Assembly: GCF_028657905.1 (NCBI RefSeq)
Contig: NZ_CP117782.1
Location: 3,472,001-3,536,000 of the forward strand
DNA: 64,000 nt
Source of the DNA: Burkholderia sp. FERM BP-3421
Lineage (GTDB): Bacteria > Pseudomonadota > Gammaproteobacteria > Burkholderiales > Burkholderiaceae
Reading direction: 5' to 3'
Below, piece by piece: positions 44,057 through 52,907 of this stretch; positions within the stretch are counted from its first letter, which is position 1, and each line of letters begins with the position of its first letter. The notes under the pieces were generated by a model that ran no database searches, was not told where the DNA came from, and was given only the letters and a program-made list of their open reading frames with translations. Made by a program: the position numbers and the translations under genes.

Positions 44057-45454
44057 ATGAAGGAAAAGAATGGCACCGGGCTCGGCACCGGTCTCAAGCA
44101 GCGCCACGTGACCATGCTGTCGATCGCGGGCGTGATCGGCGCGGGCCTGTTCGTCGGCTCCGGCCACGCGATCGCGGAGGCCGGGCCGGCCGCGCTGATC
44201 GCATACGGGATCGCCGGGCTGCTGGTGGTGCTCGTGATGCGCATGCTCGGCGAGATGGCGATCGCGCATCCGGACAGCGGTTCGTTCTCGACCTACGCGG
44301 ATCGCGCGATCGGCCACTGGGCGGGCTTCACGATCGGCTGGCTGTACTGGTGGTTCTGGGTGCTCGTGATCCCGATCGAGGCGACCGCCGCCGCGACGAT
44401 CCTGAATGCGTGGTTCCCGGGCGTCGCGACCTGGATCTTCGCGCTCGGCATCACCTCCGCGCTGACGCTGACCAACCTGTTCTCGGTCAAGCATTACGGT
44501 GAGTTCGAATTCTGGTTCGCGCTGATCAAGGTGATCGCGATCGTCGTGTTCCTGTGCGTCGGCGGCGCGGCGATCCTCGGCGTGCTGCCGGGCTCGAACG
44601 TATCGGGCGCAGCGCGTCTCGCGGGTGCGGGCGGCTTCATGCCGAACGGCCTCGGCGCGGTGCTGGCGGCGATGCTCACGACCATGTTCTCGTTCCTCGG
44701 CACTGAGATCGTCACGATCGCCGCGGCGGAATCCGACAATCCGGAGCGCCAGATCGTGCGCGCGACCAATTCGGTGATCTGGCGGATCTCGCTGTTCTAT
44801 CTCGGTTCGATCTTCGTCGTCGCGGCGCTGGTGCCGTGGAACGACCCGCTGCTGCCGGCGCACGGCTCCTATCAGCGGGCGATGGAGCTGATCGGCGTGC
44901 CGCACGCGAAGGGCATCATCGACGTGATCGTGCTGGTGTCGGTCGCGAGCTGCCTGAATTCCGCGCTATATACGGCGTCGCGGATGATGTTTTCGCTGTC
45001 GCGGCGCGGCGACGCGCCCGCGCTTCTGCGCACCACCGACGCATCGGGCACGCCGCGCGCGGCGGTGCTCGCATCGACCGCGTTCGGCTTCGTGACGGTG
45101 ATCGCGAACTACGTGATGCCGGAGCAGGTGTTCGGTTTCCTGCTCGCGACCTCGGGCGCGATCGCGCTGCTCGTCTATCTGGTGATCGCGGTGTCGCAGC
45201 TGCGGATGCGCGCGACGCTCGACGCGGGCGGCGCGCAGCCGGGGCTGCGGATGTGGTGTTTCCCGTGGCTCACGTGGGCGGTGATCCTGTTCATCTGCGG
45301 CGTGCTGATCGCGATGCTGCTGCGCGAGGACCATCGGATGGAAGTGAGCGCGACCGCCGTGCTCGCGGCGCTGGTGGTGTTCGCGTCGTGGCTGAATCGC
45401 CGGGCGCGGCAGGCGCGCGGCGGGGCCGGGCAGGTGTCGGCCCGTGCGCGCTGA
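44057..45454 (+). CDS. Amino-acid/GABA permease, AAT family
   Basis: A 465-residue transporter with 12 membrane helices. The N-terminus LKQRHVTMLSIAGVIGAGLFVGSG is the signature of the amino-acid transporter (AAT) branch of the APC superfamily. MFSFLGTEIVTIAAAESDNPER in helix 6 resembles GABA permease (GabP) and related proteins. It imports an amino acid by proton symport. Start ATG 44057 has GGAGGGG close upstream. Substrate assignment to GABA is a guess from similarity. Confidence 0.85.
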   Translation: MKEKNGTGLGTGLKQRHVTMLSIAGVIGAGLFVGSGHAIAEAGPAALIAYGIAGLLVVLVMRMLGEMAIAHPDSGSFSTYADRAIGHWAGFTIGWLYWWFWVLVIPIEATAAATILNAWFPGVATWIFALGITSALTLTNLFSVKHYGEFEFWFALIKVIAIVVFLCVGGAAILGVLPGSNVSGAARLAGAGGFMPNGLGAVLAAMLTTMFSFLGTEIVTIAAAESDNPERQIVRATNSVIWRISLFYLGSIFVVAALVPWNDPLLPAHGSYQRAMELIGVPHAKGIIDVIVLVSVASCLNSALYTASRMMFSLSRRGDAPALLRTTDASGTPRAAVLASTAFGFVTVIANYVMPEQVFGFLLATSGAIALLVYLVIAVSQLRMRATLDAGGAQPGLRMWCFPWLTWAVILFICGVLIAMLLREDHRMEVSATAVLAALVVFASWLNRRARQARGGAGQVSARAR

Positions 45455-45511
45455 GGCGTCCGGGGCTTGAATCGCGGCCGCGCCGGCGCGAGCCGGGCGG
45501 CCGCGCGGGCG

Positions 45512-45991
45512 TTACATCACCCGCTTCAGGAACACGACGTTGGGTGCGGCGCCCGGGATCGGGCCGCCGGCAAAGTAACCGCACTTCGACGTATCGGTGG
45601 CGTAGCCGACGGGATTCCAGTTGGACGGCCACGAATAATTCCAGCATGCGGAAAAGCTTGAGCCGACCGGCATGTTGTTGAAATAAGTCATTTCCTGCCA
45701 ATTGGGACCCGGAAGTCCGCCCGGCGGAATACAGGTCGGATTGCTGCGCTGATTGGTGACGATCCAACCCGAGGTGATCTGGGCGGGAAAGCCGGGAATC
45801 ACGCCGGTGCGGTAGTCGTAGAGGCACGCGGAAACGGTCGGCGCGCCGTTCTGGCCGACGCCCGGCGTCAGGCCGACGGCGGCGGGATTGGGAATCCCGG
45901 GAAGCGCCTGCGCGTAGAGCGGACCCGCGTGCAGAACGCACGCGGAGAGTGCGGCGTAAATGGCTCGGAATGACTTGCGGTGAATTTTCAT
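45512..45991 (-). CDS. Secreted protein of unknown function, four cysteines
   Basis: A 159-residue protein with a signal peptide (about residues 1-28, ending GPLYAQA). The mature part is rich in Pro, Gly, Asn and aromatic residues, with four Cys (in SACLYDY, PTCIPPG, SACWNYSW and SKCGYF), probably two disulfides. Nothing in it matches a family I know. AGGGG lies eight bases before ATG 45991. It lies at the left edge of the accessory island, with AT-rich DNA upstream. Confidence 0.6.
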   Translation of the reverse strand: MKIHRKSFRAIYAALSACVLHAGPLYAQALPGIPNPAAVGLTPGVGQNGAPTVSACLYDYRTGVIPGFPAQITSGWIVTNQRSNPTCIPPGGLPGPNWQEMTYFNNMPVGSSFSACWNYSWPSNWNPVGYATDTSKCGYFAGGPIPGAAPNVVFLKRVM

Positions 45992-46302
45992 GGGCCAGCC
46001 CCTTATATGATTGATCGTATAAAGCGACTTCGGCGCCTTCGGTGTTTTGTGCGGATGTCGAAGGCGATTTATTGTAATGGCGGATTCCGCTTTTAATATC
46101 GGGTTTATTTGATTTTCGATGGTGTTTTTGCCTTGTCATTGTTTTCGAAAATGCATTAAACGGCGCGAGTGATGATGAGTGCGGCGGGCGATGCTTCGAC
46201 TGGCAGGTCGACGCTTCGCCGGCCGCGAGATGGATGCGCCGGGATTGCCGAAGATGAAAGCGCGCAGGGTGAATGAACTGGGCGCCGAGGGCGGGCATGG
46301 TG
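45992..46302. other. AT-rich intergenic region left of the IS3 element
   Basis: No gene is supported. The left half is AT-rich and contains an inverted repeat CGCCTTCG (46034-46041), 17 bases, CGAAGGCG (46059-46066). It is probably the control region of the leftward secreted-protein gene. The right half looks like native high-GC sequence interrupted by the IS. Confidence 0.4.
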
Positions 46303-46382
46303 TGATCCGCTTTAGGAATTCTGGACCAATCCGAGTGCGAGTTTTGCGGCAAACTTGACCCTGAACCAGGAGGTCGTTTGTC

Positions 46383-46661
46383 ATGAAACGGAAACGCTTT
46401 TCGATCGAACAGATTGTGGCAGTGCTGAAGCAAGCCGAACTGGGGATGCCGGTGGCCGATGTGATCCGGCAGGTCGGTATTTCGGAACAGACGTTCTATC
46501 GGTGGAAGAAGCAATACGCCGGGATGCAGTCTGATCAGGTACGCGAACTCAAGCAGTTGCAGGACGAGAATGCGCGGCTGAAGAAGCTGGTCGCCGAATT
46601 GAGCTTGGACAAGGCCATCTTGCAAGACGTAGCTGCAAAAAAGTGGCCCGGCCCGCGCTGA
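46383..46661 (+). CDS. IS3-family transposase OrfA
   Basis: A 92-residue protein with an N-terminal helix-turn-helix (FSIEQIVAVLKQAELGMPVADVIRQVGISEQTFYRWKKQY) followed by a leucine-zipper helix (LKQLQDENARLKKLVAEL). It binds the IS ends and is fused to OrfB by frameshifting to give the active transposase. Start ATG 46383 is used. It overlaps OrfB by 19 bases. Confidence 0.92.
   Translation: MKRKRFSIEQIVAVLKQAELGMPVADVIRQVGISEQTFYRWKKQYAGMQSDQVRELKQLQDENARLKKLVAELSLDKAILQDVAAKKWPGPR
46637..46643 (+). promoter_or_regulatory. Slippery heptamer for -1 frameshifting, A AAA AAG
   Basis: In the orfA frame, GCA AAA AAG TGG presents the canonical heptamer A AAA AAG at the end of orfA. A -1 slip moves ribosomes into the orfB frame (GTG GCC CGG...), making OrfAB. 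This is the usual IS3-family signal. Confidence 0.8.
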
Positions 46662-47512
46662 GACGAGACGTGGTGGATTACGTGGTGAGCCACTACGGAT
46701 TGACGATGAGGCGGGCCTGTCGGCTCGTGAAGCAACCGCGCAGCGTTCAGTACTACAAAAGCATCAAGGACCCTCGCCCAGAACTGCGCTCACGTATGCG
46801 CGAGATCGCCTATACGCGTGTGCGCTACGGGTATCGACGCGTCCATGTACTGCTGCGCCGGGAAGGCTGGCAGTTGGGTCGGAATCAGGCGTACCGGTTG
46901 TATTGCGAAGAGCAGTTGCAGTTGCGCTCGAAATTGCCGAAGCGACGAAAGATGGTGGTGACGCGCGTGGCGAAGATCGTTCCGGTCAGGCCAAACGACG
47001 CTTGGAGTATGGATTTTGTGGCTGACCAGCTTGCTGATGGCTCGAAATTTCGCACTTTGACGATCGTGGATGTGTTCACGAAGGAGGCGTTGGCGATCGA
47101 AGTGGGGCAACGCTTGAAAGGCGAACACGTGGTATCCGCATTGAACCGAATCGCCGCTCGGCGCGGCGCTCCGCGGCATCTGTTTGTCGACAACGGCAGC
47201 GAGTTTTCCGGGCGCCTGCTCGATATGTGGGCGTACCACTACCAAGCAAAAATCGACTTCAGCCGACCGGGCAAGCCGACGGACAATTGCCACATCGAGA
47301 CGTTTAACGGATCATTCCGCGATGAGTGCTTGAACCTACATTGGTTCGAGACGTTGGGCGAAGCCAAAGCGATCGTCGAGGCCTGGCGCCGGGATTACAA
47401 CGAGAGCCGTCCTCACTCTGCTCTCAAAGAGTTGGCACCAGCTGAATTCGCCCGTCAGCTGATGCCTTTGCCGGGTTCAACCAGACCCGAAACGCCGGAA
47501 AACTCGCTCTAG
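46643..47512 (+). CDS. IS3-family transposase OrfB (DDE catalytic part)
   Basis: A 289-residue integrase-fold protein, normally expressed as the C-terminal part of OrfAB. The catalytic triad is intact: Asp in WSMDFVADQL, Asp in LFVDNGSEFSG, and Glu in FNGSFRDECLN. An N-terminal helical region (residues 1-75) contains the R-x-GYRRVHVLLRREG motif. It likely functions, given full length and all motifs. Confidence 0.93.
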   Translation: MARPALRRDVVDYVVSHYGLTMRRACRLVKQPRSVQYYKSIKDPRPELRSRMREIAYTRVRYGYRRVHVLLRREGWQLGRNQAYRLYCEEQLQLRSKLPKRRKMVVTRVAKIVPVRPNDAWSMDFVADQLADGSKFRTLTIVDVFTKEALAIEVGQRLKGEHVVSALNRIAARRGAPRHLFVDNGSEFSGRLLDMWAYHYQAKIDFSRPGKPTDNCHIETFNGSFRDECLNLHWFETLGEAKAIVEAWRRDYNESRPHSALKELAPAEFARQLMPLPGSTRPETPENSL

Positions 47513-47678
47513 ATCTGGTCCGGGAAACCCAAGCGGATCAGCGCGGTCACTGACGCCTGCACAGCGCGCCCAGGATGCGCAGGCACGACAAACGATCAGT
47601 CGCGAACTGGGGCACGAGAGAACGCAGATTACTGCGGTGTGTCTGGGGCGATAGTGTGTAGCGGGTCTCCGGCGCCAG

Positions 47679-48233
47679 CTATCTCGGTTGCGCTTCGACA
47701 TTCATTTCCACCGCTTTTAGAATTTCATGGAAAGCGGCAATGTCTTGATCATAGAAGGTCGTGCACTGGGACACTCGCACATAAATACTGCGAATCTCTC
47801 GGGAGGCAGATCCGCAAACGAGTGAAAAGCCAGGGTTTTCTTTTGGGGAATAATAATCGATGTCTTCACCCTTTACACTCCACCCCTTTACCGTGAGCAG
47901 TTTGGCCGCTGCGACATTTAGTGGCTTGCGTCCTTTGATTAGATCTGCGTGTGGCAAAGAGTTTGCGGCCGCTTGTGCCGTACCGTCGTTGTCACCGTTG
48001 AGTGATGAAAAGTCATCCTTGCTTTTAGCGGTGACTACCGTGACCTCCAGATATTCGAACGGGGTTGGTTGGGAGGCTTTGCTAACAAAAATCGTTCGAC
48101 TTAGGTTTGGCCTCGTGAGGCAGGTGGCAAGTGTGTAGTTGGCATTTCCAATATCCTTAATGCATAGCTCGCTTGCGTAAGCGCTTGGCATAAGAAAGAG
48201 CGTCGATATTAATAGATGTCTACTGATCTTCAC
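47679..48233 (-). CDS. Candidate immunity protein for the adjacent T6SS effector
   Basis: A 184-residue protein from GTG 48233 (VKISRHLLISTLF), with a signal peptide ending PSAYA before SELCIKD; it is therefore periplasmic. An ATG at 48278 in the same frame is possible but would bury the signal peptide. The mature part has four cysteines and no family I recognise. It overlaps the 3' end of the peptidoglycan-hydrolase gene by 14 bases, so the two are coupled. A periplasmic partner directly downstream of a wall-degrading T6SS effector is the standard place for its immunity protein. Composition is poorer in GC than the chromosome around it. Confidence 0.55.
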   Translation of the reverse strand: MKISRHLLISTLFLMPSAYASELCIKDIGNANYTLATCLTRPNLSRTIFVSKASQPTPFEYLEVTVVTAKSKDDFSSLNGDNDGTAQAAANSLPHADLIKGRKPLNVAAAKLLTVKGWSVKGEDIDYYSPKENPGFSLVCGSASREIRSIYVRVSQCTTFYDQDIAAFHEILKAVEMNVEAQPR

Positions 48234-50790
48234 GAATATTATTCCAGATGATGTTGAAAGCGCTATGGCGCTCAGCATTGTGCAAAGGGATGCCGGAAGG
48301 ATTTCCTCTATTAATCATCGATCCAACTCGAGTTATTGCTTCGGGTTGATCGCCCTGATCAGCATATCGATTTACCTTTTCGCGAGACCAGTAGAATCCC
48401 GACGCATCGCATGCATTGTAGTCATCCGTCGCAAGGAGTGCGCTGTTTGGGCCTGTCGTGAAGTTGCTTCCTCGATAATCTTGGTAGCTTTTATAGTTGC
48501 GTCTACCAGTAATTTGCAGAAATCCTCGTCCATGAAATCTGTTTCCGTCGCCAGTCATACCACCATTAGCAGCATTTGCCGCGCCGTTATCCATACCTGC
48601 CGCTTTTTGCGCGATCTGCCCTGGGCGAGTAGCTACGTAGTTCGGTCTATTGATGGTTGGCTTTGGATTTGGACCGGGGTTTGGTAGTTCTGTCGGACGT
48701 CGTCCGGATGGAAGATTGCGCTCTCTTGATACAGCCGTATCGTAATCTTGCCCAGCCTCTTCCGGTGTAATTGCCTCGTACATGGTCCGAAAGTACCGTT
48801 CATTTCCGAGCTCTTCCCGATATTGCCACCAACCAGTCTCGACCCCAACTTGTGCCAGAAAATGCGCCACACGTAAATAAGATCCTGATACAGAATATTT
48901 GGATAACATCCGATTCATCTGTATTCGTAGCGCATTTGCTCTTTGCTTTCCAGTTGCAGGTGCAGGCGATAATATGCTCAGTAACTCCGGTTCGCTAAAC
49001 CATGCACATTTTCTAAAAATCTCAATAAAGCGCAATGGATGAAAGTGACAATGCATCTTGTCTAAGGCTAGGTCTTCCTTTGCAGCATCCTCCCAAAATG
49101 CAAGCGCCGCATGGTGGCGCTTGAACTTTTCATAGGCGTCAGGTGAAAGACAAATGCTGGTCAGTACGTTGGCGGGAATGTCGGTCGGGTCGTCTCCTTT
49201 GATCCAGCCCCAGCGCTTATCGAAGTCGTCGCGTGACCACTCGGTAGGTAAGTTGACCACGCAGTAGCTAAGGCGCTTACGCATCGTTCCAGAGTGGATC
49301 TTGGCATAGGCTCGCGTGAGGCGATCTTTGTATTGCAAGGCTGCATCGAATACCTTGGCGGCGGTATGCACGACCTCGCCAAGCACGCCCGGCAAGCCCG
49401 GTGCGGGATTGGGGGTTGGTGCCATTGGCTCGATCAGGTCGAGTAACTGTTTCGAGTCGCAGCGGCCGTTGTCATCTATGTCGTCGTCGATGAAGGTCCA
49501 CCCTAACCAATGGGGAAAGTCGGCGTCGCTATACACCTTGACACCAGCTATGTTGAGATCGACGAACGCCTCCGCGCCTCCCTGGGTAACGATTTTGCGG
49601 AGGTGTGGCAGACGGCCGCCTTGCATATCAGTTGCGGCGGGCTCGTCGGGACCGAGGACGCGCCCAAAGCGCAGCATTTCATACCCGGCGCTTGGGCAAC
49701 CTGGGTAGGTTTCGATTGCAGCCTTGTACAGGTTGTAGCTGCCATCTGCTTCCGTACACCGGCCAATCACGGTTCCATGGCGGTCGCGGGTAGTCAGGGT
49801 GATCGTTCCACGCTCTTCGCTCAAGGTGACGATAAGTTCGGCCGGTGTTCGTCCAGCGATAGTGGCTTGCCAGAGGCGCCAATCTTCGATGGTGAGATCC
49901 GAGGGGGGCATAGTGGCAGCGGCGCCGAACTGTGCTGGCACGCGTATGATGCGCTGGCTGACTGTACTTCCCGCCGTCACCGTTGACCACCAGTTGGCCG
50001 CCTTAGCGGGCGTGCCGTTGAGTTGACGAATGCGAGCTGGCGTGGTGTGGAAGCGCTGGGCGACCGAGTTAAGAGTATCGTTGATACCCCCTATGCCCGG
50101 ACTGGAAGTACGTACCACGTAGGTCTTCGTTTCGATGCGGGGATCTTGGGCGTAGAAAGGAGTGCTGGCAGGCAAAACAATATGTATATCGCCCCACACG
50201 CTAGTCCGCCTACCTTGCTGAGCTGTCAGTTTGCCGGCGCTGCGCCCCATCAGGGCTTCCACGTTCCCTTTGTCTGCGATGATCTCGAAGTGGACGCGGT
50301 TGGGATTACCGTAGATGGCTCCTGCCTTGCCGATGGGGTCCTTGCGATAGACCTTGTCGCCCTTTTTCAGCGGCGTTTCGGTACCTGGCTTATTGGCTAC
50401 GATATGTAGATGCTGATAGATGGAGTAAAAGGTCACTCGCACACCTTCACCGATCTCAGTTTCGTGCTTGAGAATCATGACGCCATTGCTGGTCCAACCT
50501 TTGTAGTACAGCAAAGGGTGGGCAGCTTTTATTTCGTCGCTGACGCTGTTGAGCGGCATCGGGTCGCTGTGTCGTGCAAACACCACCTGACCATCCGCGA
50601 TGGCACGGACAGGCTCAGGTTTATTTGGTCCACCAGGAGCTACCAGGTGTACACCACCATGCCAGCCGAACTGATGACTGACAGGAAAGGCACCCTTACC
50701 GCTTTTCTCGCCCAGATTGAAGGTGCCATCATCGATTGCGTCCGTTTCTTGGAGATTGGCGTTTTGAAGGAAAGGGAAACTGATGATCAT
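48220..50790 (-). CDS. T6SS peptidoglycan-hydrolase effector (M23-like, LysM-like, GH19-like)
   Basis: An 856-residue protein, 26 bases downstream of vgrG on the same strand. Residues 30-175 are an M23/LytM-like domain (WHGGVHLVAPGG, PVRAIADGQVVFAR, YQHLH, NRVHFEI). Residues about 222-285 look like a LysM module. Residues 430-452 hold an EF-hand-like loop (DIDDNGRCD). The C-terminal 270 residues are a GH19-type lysozyme/chitinase domain (FLAQVGVETGWW with E651, and GRGFLQITGRRNYKSY). There is no signal peptide, as expected for a T6SS cargo. It should cut peptidoglycan in the target periplasm. The layout recalls dual amidase/lysozyme effectors such as TseP of Aeromonas. Base composition is visibly lower in GC than its surroundings. 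Confidence 0.8.
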   Translation of the reverse strand: MIISFPFLQNANLQETDAIDDGTFNLGEKSGKGAFPVSHQFGWHGGVHLVAPGGPNKPEPVRAIADGQVVFARHSDPMPLNSVSDEIKAAHPLLYYKGWTSNGVMILKHETEIGEGVRVTFYSIYQHLHIVANKPGTETPLKKGDKVYRKDPIGKAGAIYGNPNRVHFEIIADKGNVEALMGRSAGKLTAQQGRRTSVWGDIHIVLPASTPFYAQDPRIETKTYVVRTSSPGIGGINDTLNSVAQRFHTTPARIRQLNGTPAKAANWWSTVTAGSTVSQRIIRVPAQFGAAATMPPSDLTIEDWRLWQATIAGRTPAELIVTLSEERGTITLTTRDRHGTVIGRCTEADGSYNLYKAAIETYPGCPSAGYEMLRFGRVLGPDEPAATDMQGGRLPHLRKIVTQGGAEAFVDLNIAGVKVYSDADFPHWLGWTFIDDDIDDNGRCDSKQLLDLIEPMAPTPNPAPGLPGVLGEVVHTAAKVFDAALQYKDRLTRAYAKIHSGTMRKRLSYCVVNLPTEWSRDDFDKRWGWIKGDDPTDIPANVLTSICLSPDAYEKFKRHHAALAFWEDAAKEDLALDKMHCHFHPLRFIEIFRKCAWFSEPELLSILSPAPATGKQRANALRIQMNRMLSKYSVSGSYLRVAHFLAQVGVETGWWQYREELGNERYFRTMYEAITPEEAGQDYDTAVSRERNLPSGRRPTELPNPGPNPKPTINRPNYVATRPGQIAQKAAGMDNGAANAANGGMTGDGNRFHGRGFLQITGRRNYKSYQDYRGSNFTTGPNSALLATDDYNACDASGFYWSREKVNRYADQGDQPEAITRVGSMINRGNPSGIPLHNAERHSAFNIIWNNIREDQ

Positions 50791-50816
50791 CGAAATCGCT
50801 CCTCAAGACAGGTCGG

Positions 50817-52907
50817 CTACTCGGAAAGCGGAAGACTGCTTGGGTCAAAGGGAAGACTAGGCATCGGTTGGCTATCCAGCGACAGTACATGGCTGCCCCC
50901 GCCAGCTTGTTGTGTCATCGGGCCTTTCAGGATGATGGCGATGCCATCCAGCGTGATGCCGCCGTCGTGCAGGGTGATCGTGCCTCCAGGACCGCGCAAA
51001 CGTAGAATTTCTCCCGCCTGCAACTCGATGACGCGCGAACGCTGGCGAATGGCCTGGCCAGCCTGCAGCTCGGAGTAGCCCTCAACGGTGTGTTCCTGGT
51101 GCCCGCCGATGCTCACCCAGTGGTTGGCCACGGTCTTGTCGCGGCGGTTATTGCCGACCTCTTCGGTGCGGTCCTTGCCGGTGTGGAGGGTGTGGTTGCG
51201 GCCGACGGTAAGGAAGTCGTCCTGACCGATGTCGTGCCGGCGGTCCTGGCCGATGCTGACCTGCTCATCGTTGCCCACGGTCTCCTTGCGGTCGTGGCCG
51301 ATGGCGATGGTCTCGTCGTGCTCGACCTGCTCGCTGCGGTCGTGGCCAACGAAGGTGGTTTCGTCGTGGTTGACGTGGATGTTCTGGTCTTTCTGCGCGT
51401 GGACGTAGATCTCCTCCTGATCCTTCTCGTCCTCGAAGCGCAGCTCGTTGTAACCCTCGCCCTTGTGGGTCTTGCTCTTGAGGGTCATCCGCGTCTTGTG
51501 ACGGGGCAATTCATAGGGAGGCAGTTGTAAGCGGTTGTATACCCGCCCGGTGATCACGGGCTGGTCGGGGTCCCCTTCATAGTGAGACACGATGACCTCC
51601 TGCCCGATGCGCGGGATGGCCATGTGCCCCCAGGTGGCGCCGGCGATGTTCTGCGAGACGCGGATCCAGCAAGAGCTGTATTCGTCGTGCTTGCCCAGGC
51701 GGTCCCACGGGAACTGCACCTTCACCCGGCCGTACTCGTCGGTGTAAATCTCCTCGTTCGGCGGGCCGACCACCACTGCGTTTTGCGGGCCGTCGATGCG
51801 CGGCTTGGGCAGCGGCTCGGCGCGCCACTCGGCGTCGTCCGGTACCAACTCGGCCTCATAGTGGTAGTGGGTGCCGGTCTGCGCCTCGGCGTTCTCTTCG
51901 GCCTGGCTGGTGTGCTGCTTGCCGCGGTGGACGATGCTGACCGGACGCCAGCCGCGGTTCATGTCCTCGCGCGGGTGGCCGGCAAGAGTGAAGGAGACAC
52001 CTGGCTGCAGGCGCGGGTCGTCGCCTTCGACCAGGGCGATGCGCGCATCGCGGCGGTGGCCGCGCAGGCGGTTCTCGGCGAAGGGCTTGCCGGCCTCGTC
52101 GAACTTGGCGCGGGCGGGGTAGTCGTAGCGCTCGTAGCGGCGGCCCTGATGCTCGAGGTCGACGCCGTCACGGCTGTGCTGGTGACTGTAGCGGGGATGG
52201 TGGAAGGTGTAGTCGCGCTGGGTCTGGCGCGCGGTGCGCACGTTCTCGGTATAGGCGAAGCGGCGCAGCGCGGGCTGCGGCTGGTCGCCGCCGGGCGTGG
52301 GATTGTACTGCACCGGTTCGTCGCCCACGCGGCCGTGGATGAACAGGCGGTCGCTGTGGACGAGCTGGTGGCCCTCGGCGCTGTGGCGGAAGGAATAGAA
52401 AAAGCCTTCCTCGCGCATGATGCGTTCGATGAAGTGGTAGTCGGTGTCGCCGGCCTGCACGCAGTACTCGCGGGCCTGGTGCTCGGTGGTGTTGCGCTGC
52501 TCGTAGTCCTGGGTGAGACCGTGAGCCTTGAGAACGGCTTCGGTGATTTGCGGGACGGTGAGGCCCTGGAAGATGCGCCAGTCGGAGCTGAGCTTCAGGC
52601 GAGCGAGGCGCGGCTCGACCACGGCGGAGTAGCGCGTGCGCCGGAAACCGGTGTCGCCCTGAACGAAGGAGGACACGGCGCCGTGAATGCAGCGCACCGG
52701 GGTATCGCCATGCCAGATGGTCAGACGAGCGGGGCGGTCGAGTATCTGGCCGAAGTCGACCGTGGGGTTGGCGCAGGTCAGTTCGACTGCGAGGTGGAAG
52801 GTCTCGGACAGCGCTTCGTGGCACTCGAACTCGACGACCTCGAAGACGTCGCGTGTCTCGCTGCCGACAAGGTCGAAGGCGAAGCGCAGATCGGATTGGG
52901 TAGGCAT
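50817..52907 (-). CDS. vgrG: VgrG (TssI), T6SS spike protein
   Basis: A 696-residue spike protein; start ATG 52907 has GGGAG six bases upstream. Residues 1-390 are the gp27-like part (FECHEALSETFHLAVELTC, REEGFFYSFRH), and about 395-480 are the gp5-like OB fold (EIYTDEYGRVKVQFPWDR, SSCWIRVSQNIAGATWGHMAIPRIGQEV). From about 520 to 610 there is a series of GHDR/xE hexapeptide-like repeats forming the beta-helix needle. A C-terminal DUF2345-like tail (about 620-696) probably binds the cargo. It carries the downstream hydrolase. It is an orphan vgrG, remote from the main T6SS cluster at the other end of the window. Confidence 0.95.
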   Translation of the reverse strand: MPTQSDLRFAFDLVGSETRDVFEVVEFECHEALSETFHLAVELTCANPTVDFGQILDRPARLTIWHGDTPVRCIHGAVSSFVQGDTGFRRTRYSAVVEPRLARLKLSSDWRIFQGLTVPQITEAVLKAHGLTQDYEQRNTTEHQAREYCVQAGDTDYHFIERIMREEGFFYSFRHSAEGHQLVHSDRLFIHGRVGDEPVQYNPTPGGDQPQPALRRFAYTENVRTARQTQRDYTFHHPRYSHQHSRDGVDLEHQGRRYERYDYPARAKFDEAGKPFAENRLRGHRRDARIALVEGDDPRLQPGVSFTLAGHPREDMNRGWRPVSIVHRGKQHTSQAEENAEAQTGTHYHYEAELVPDDAEWRAEPLPKPRIDGPQNAVVVGPPNEEIYTDEYGRVKVQFPWDRLGKHDEYSSCWIRVSQNIAGATWGHMAIPRIGQEVIVSHYEGDPDQPVITGRVYNRLQLPPYELPRHKTRMTLKSKTHKGEGYNELRFEDEKDQEEIYVHAQKDQNIHVNHDETTFVGHDRSEQVEHDETIAIGHDRKETVGNDEQVSIGQDRRHDIGQDDFLTVGRNHTLHTGKDRTEEVGNNRRDKTVANHWVSIGGHQEHTVEGYSELQAGQAIRQRSRVIELQAGEILRLRGPGGTITLHDGGITLDGIAIILKGPMTQQAGGGSHVLSLDSQPMPSLPFDPSSLPLSE

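Larger units (their letters stand above)
46303..47540 (+). mobile_element. IS3-family insertion sequence (IS407-like group)
   Basis: The 1238-bp element is bounded by TGATCCGCTT (46303-46312) and its inverse AAGCGGATCA (47531-47540). A second matching patch, GGACCA, lies further in on both sides, and the TG...CA ends are typical of IS3. It encodes orfA and orfB with a programmed frameshift signal between them. The flanking four bases (GGTG and GCGC) do not match, so no target duplication is visible. The element may have recombined or be old. Both reading frames look intact. Confidence 0.85.
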
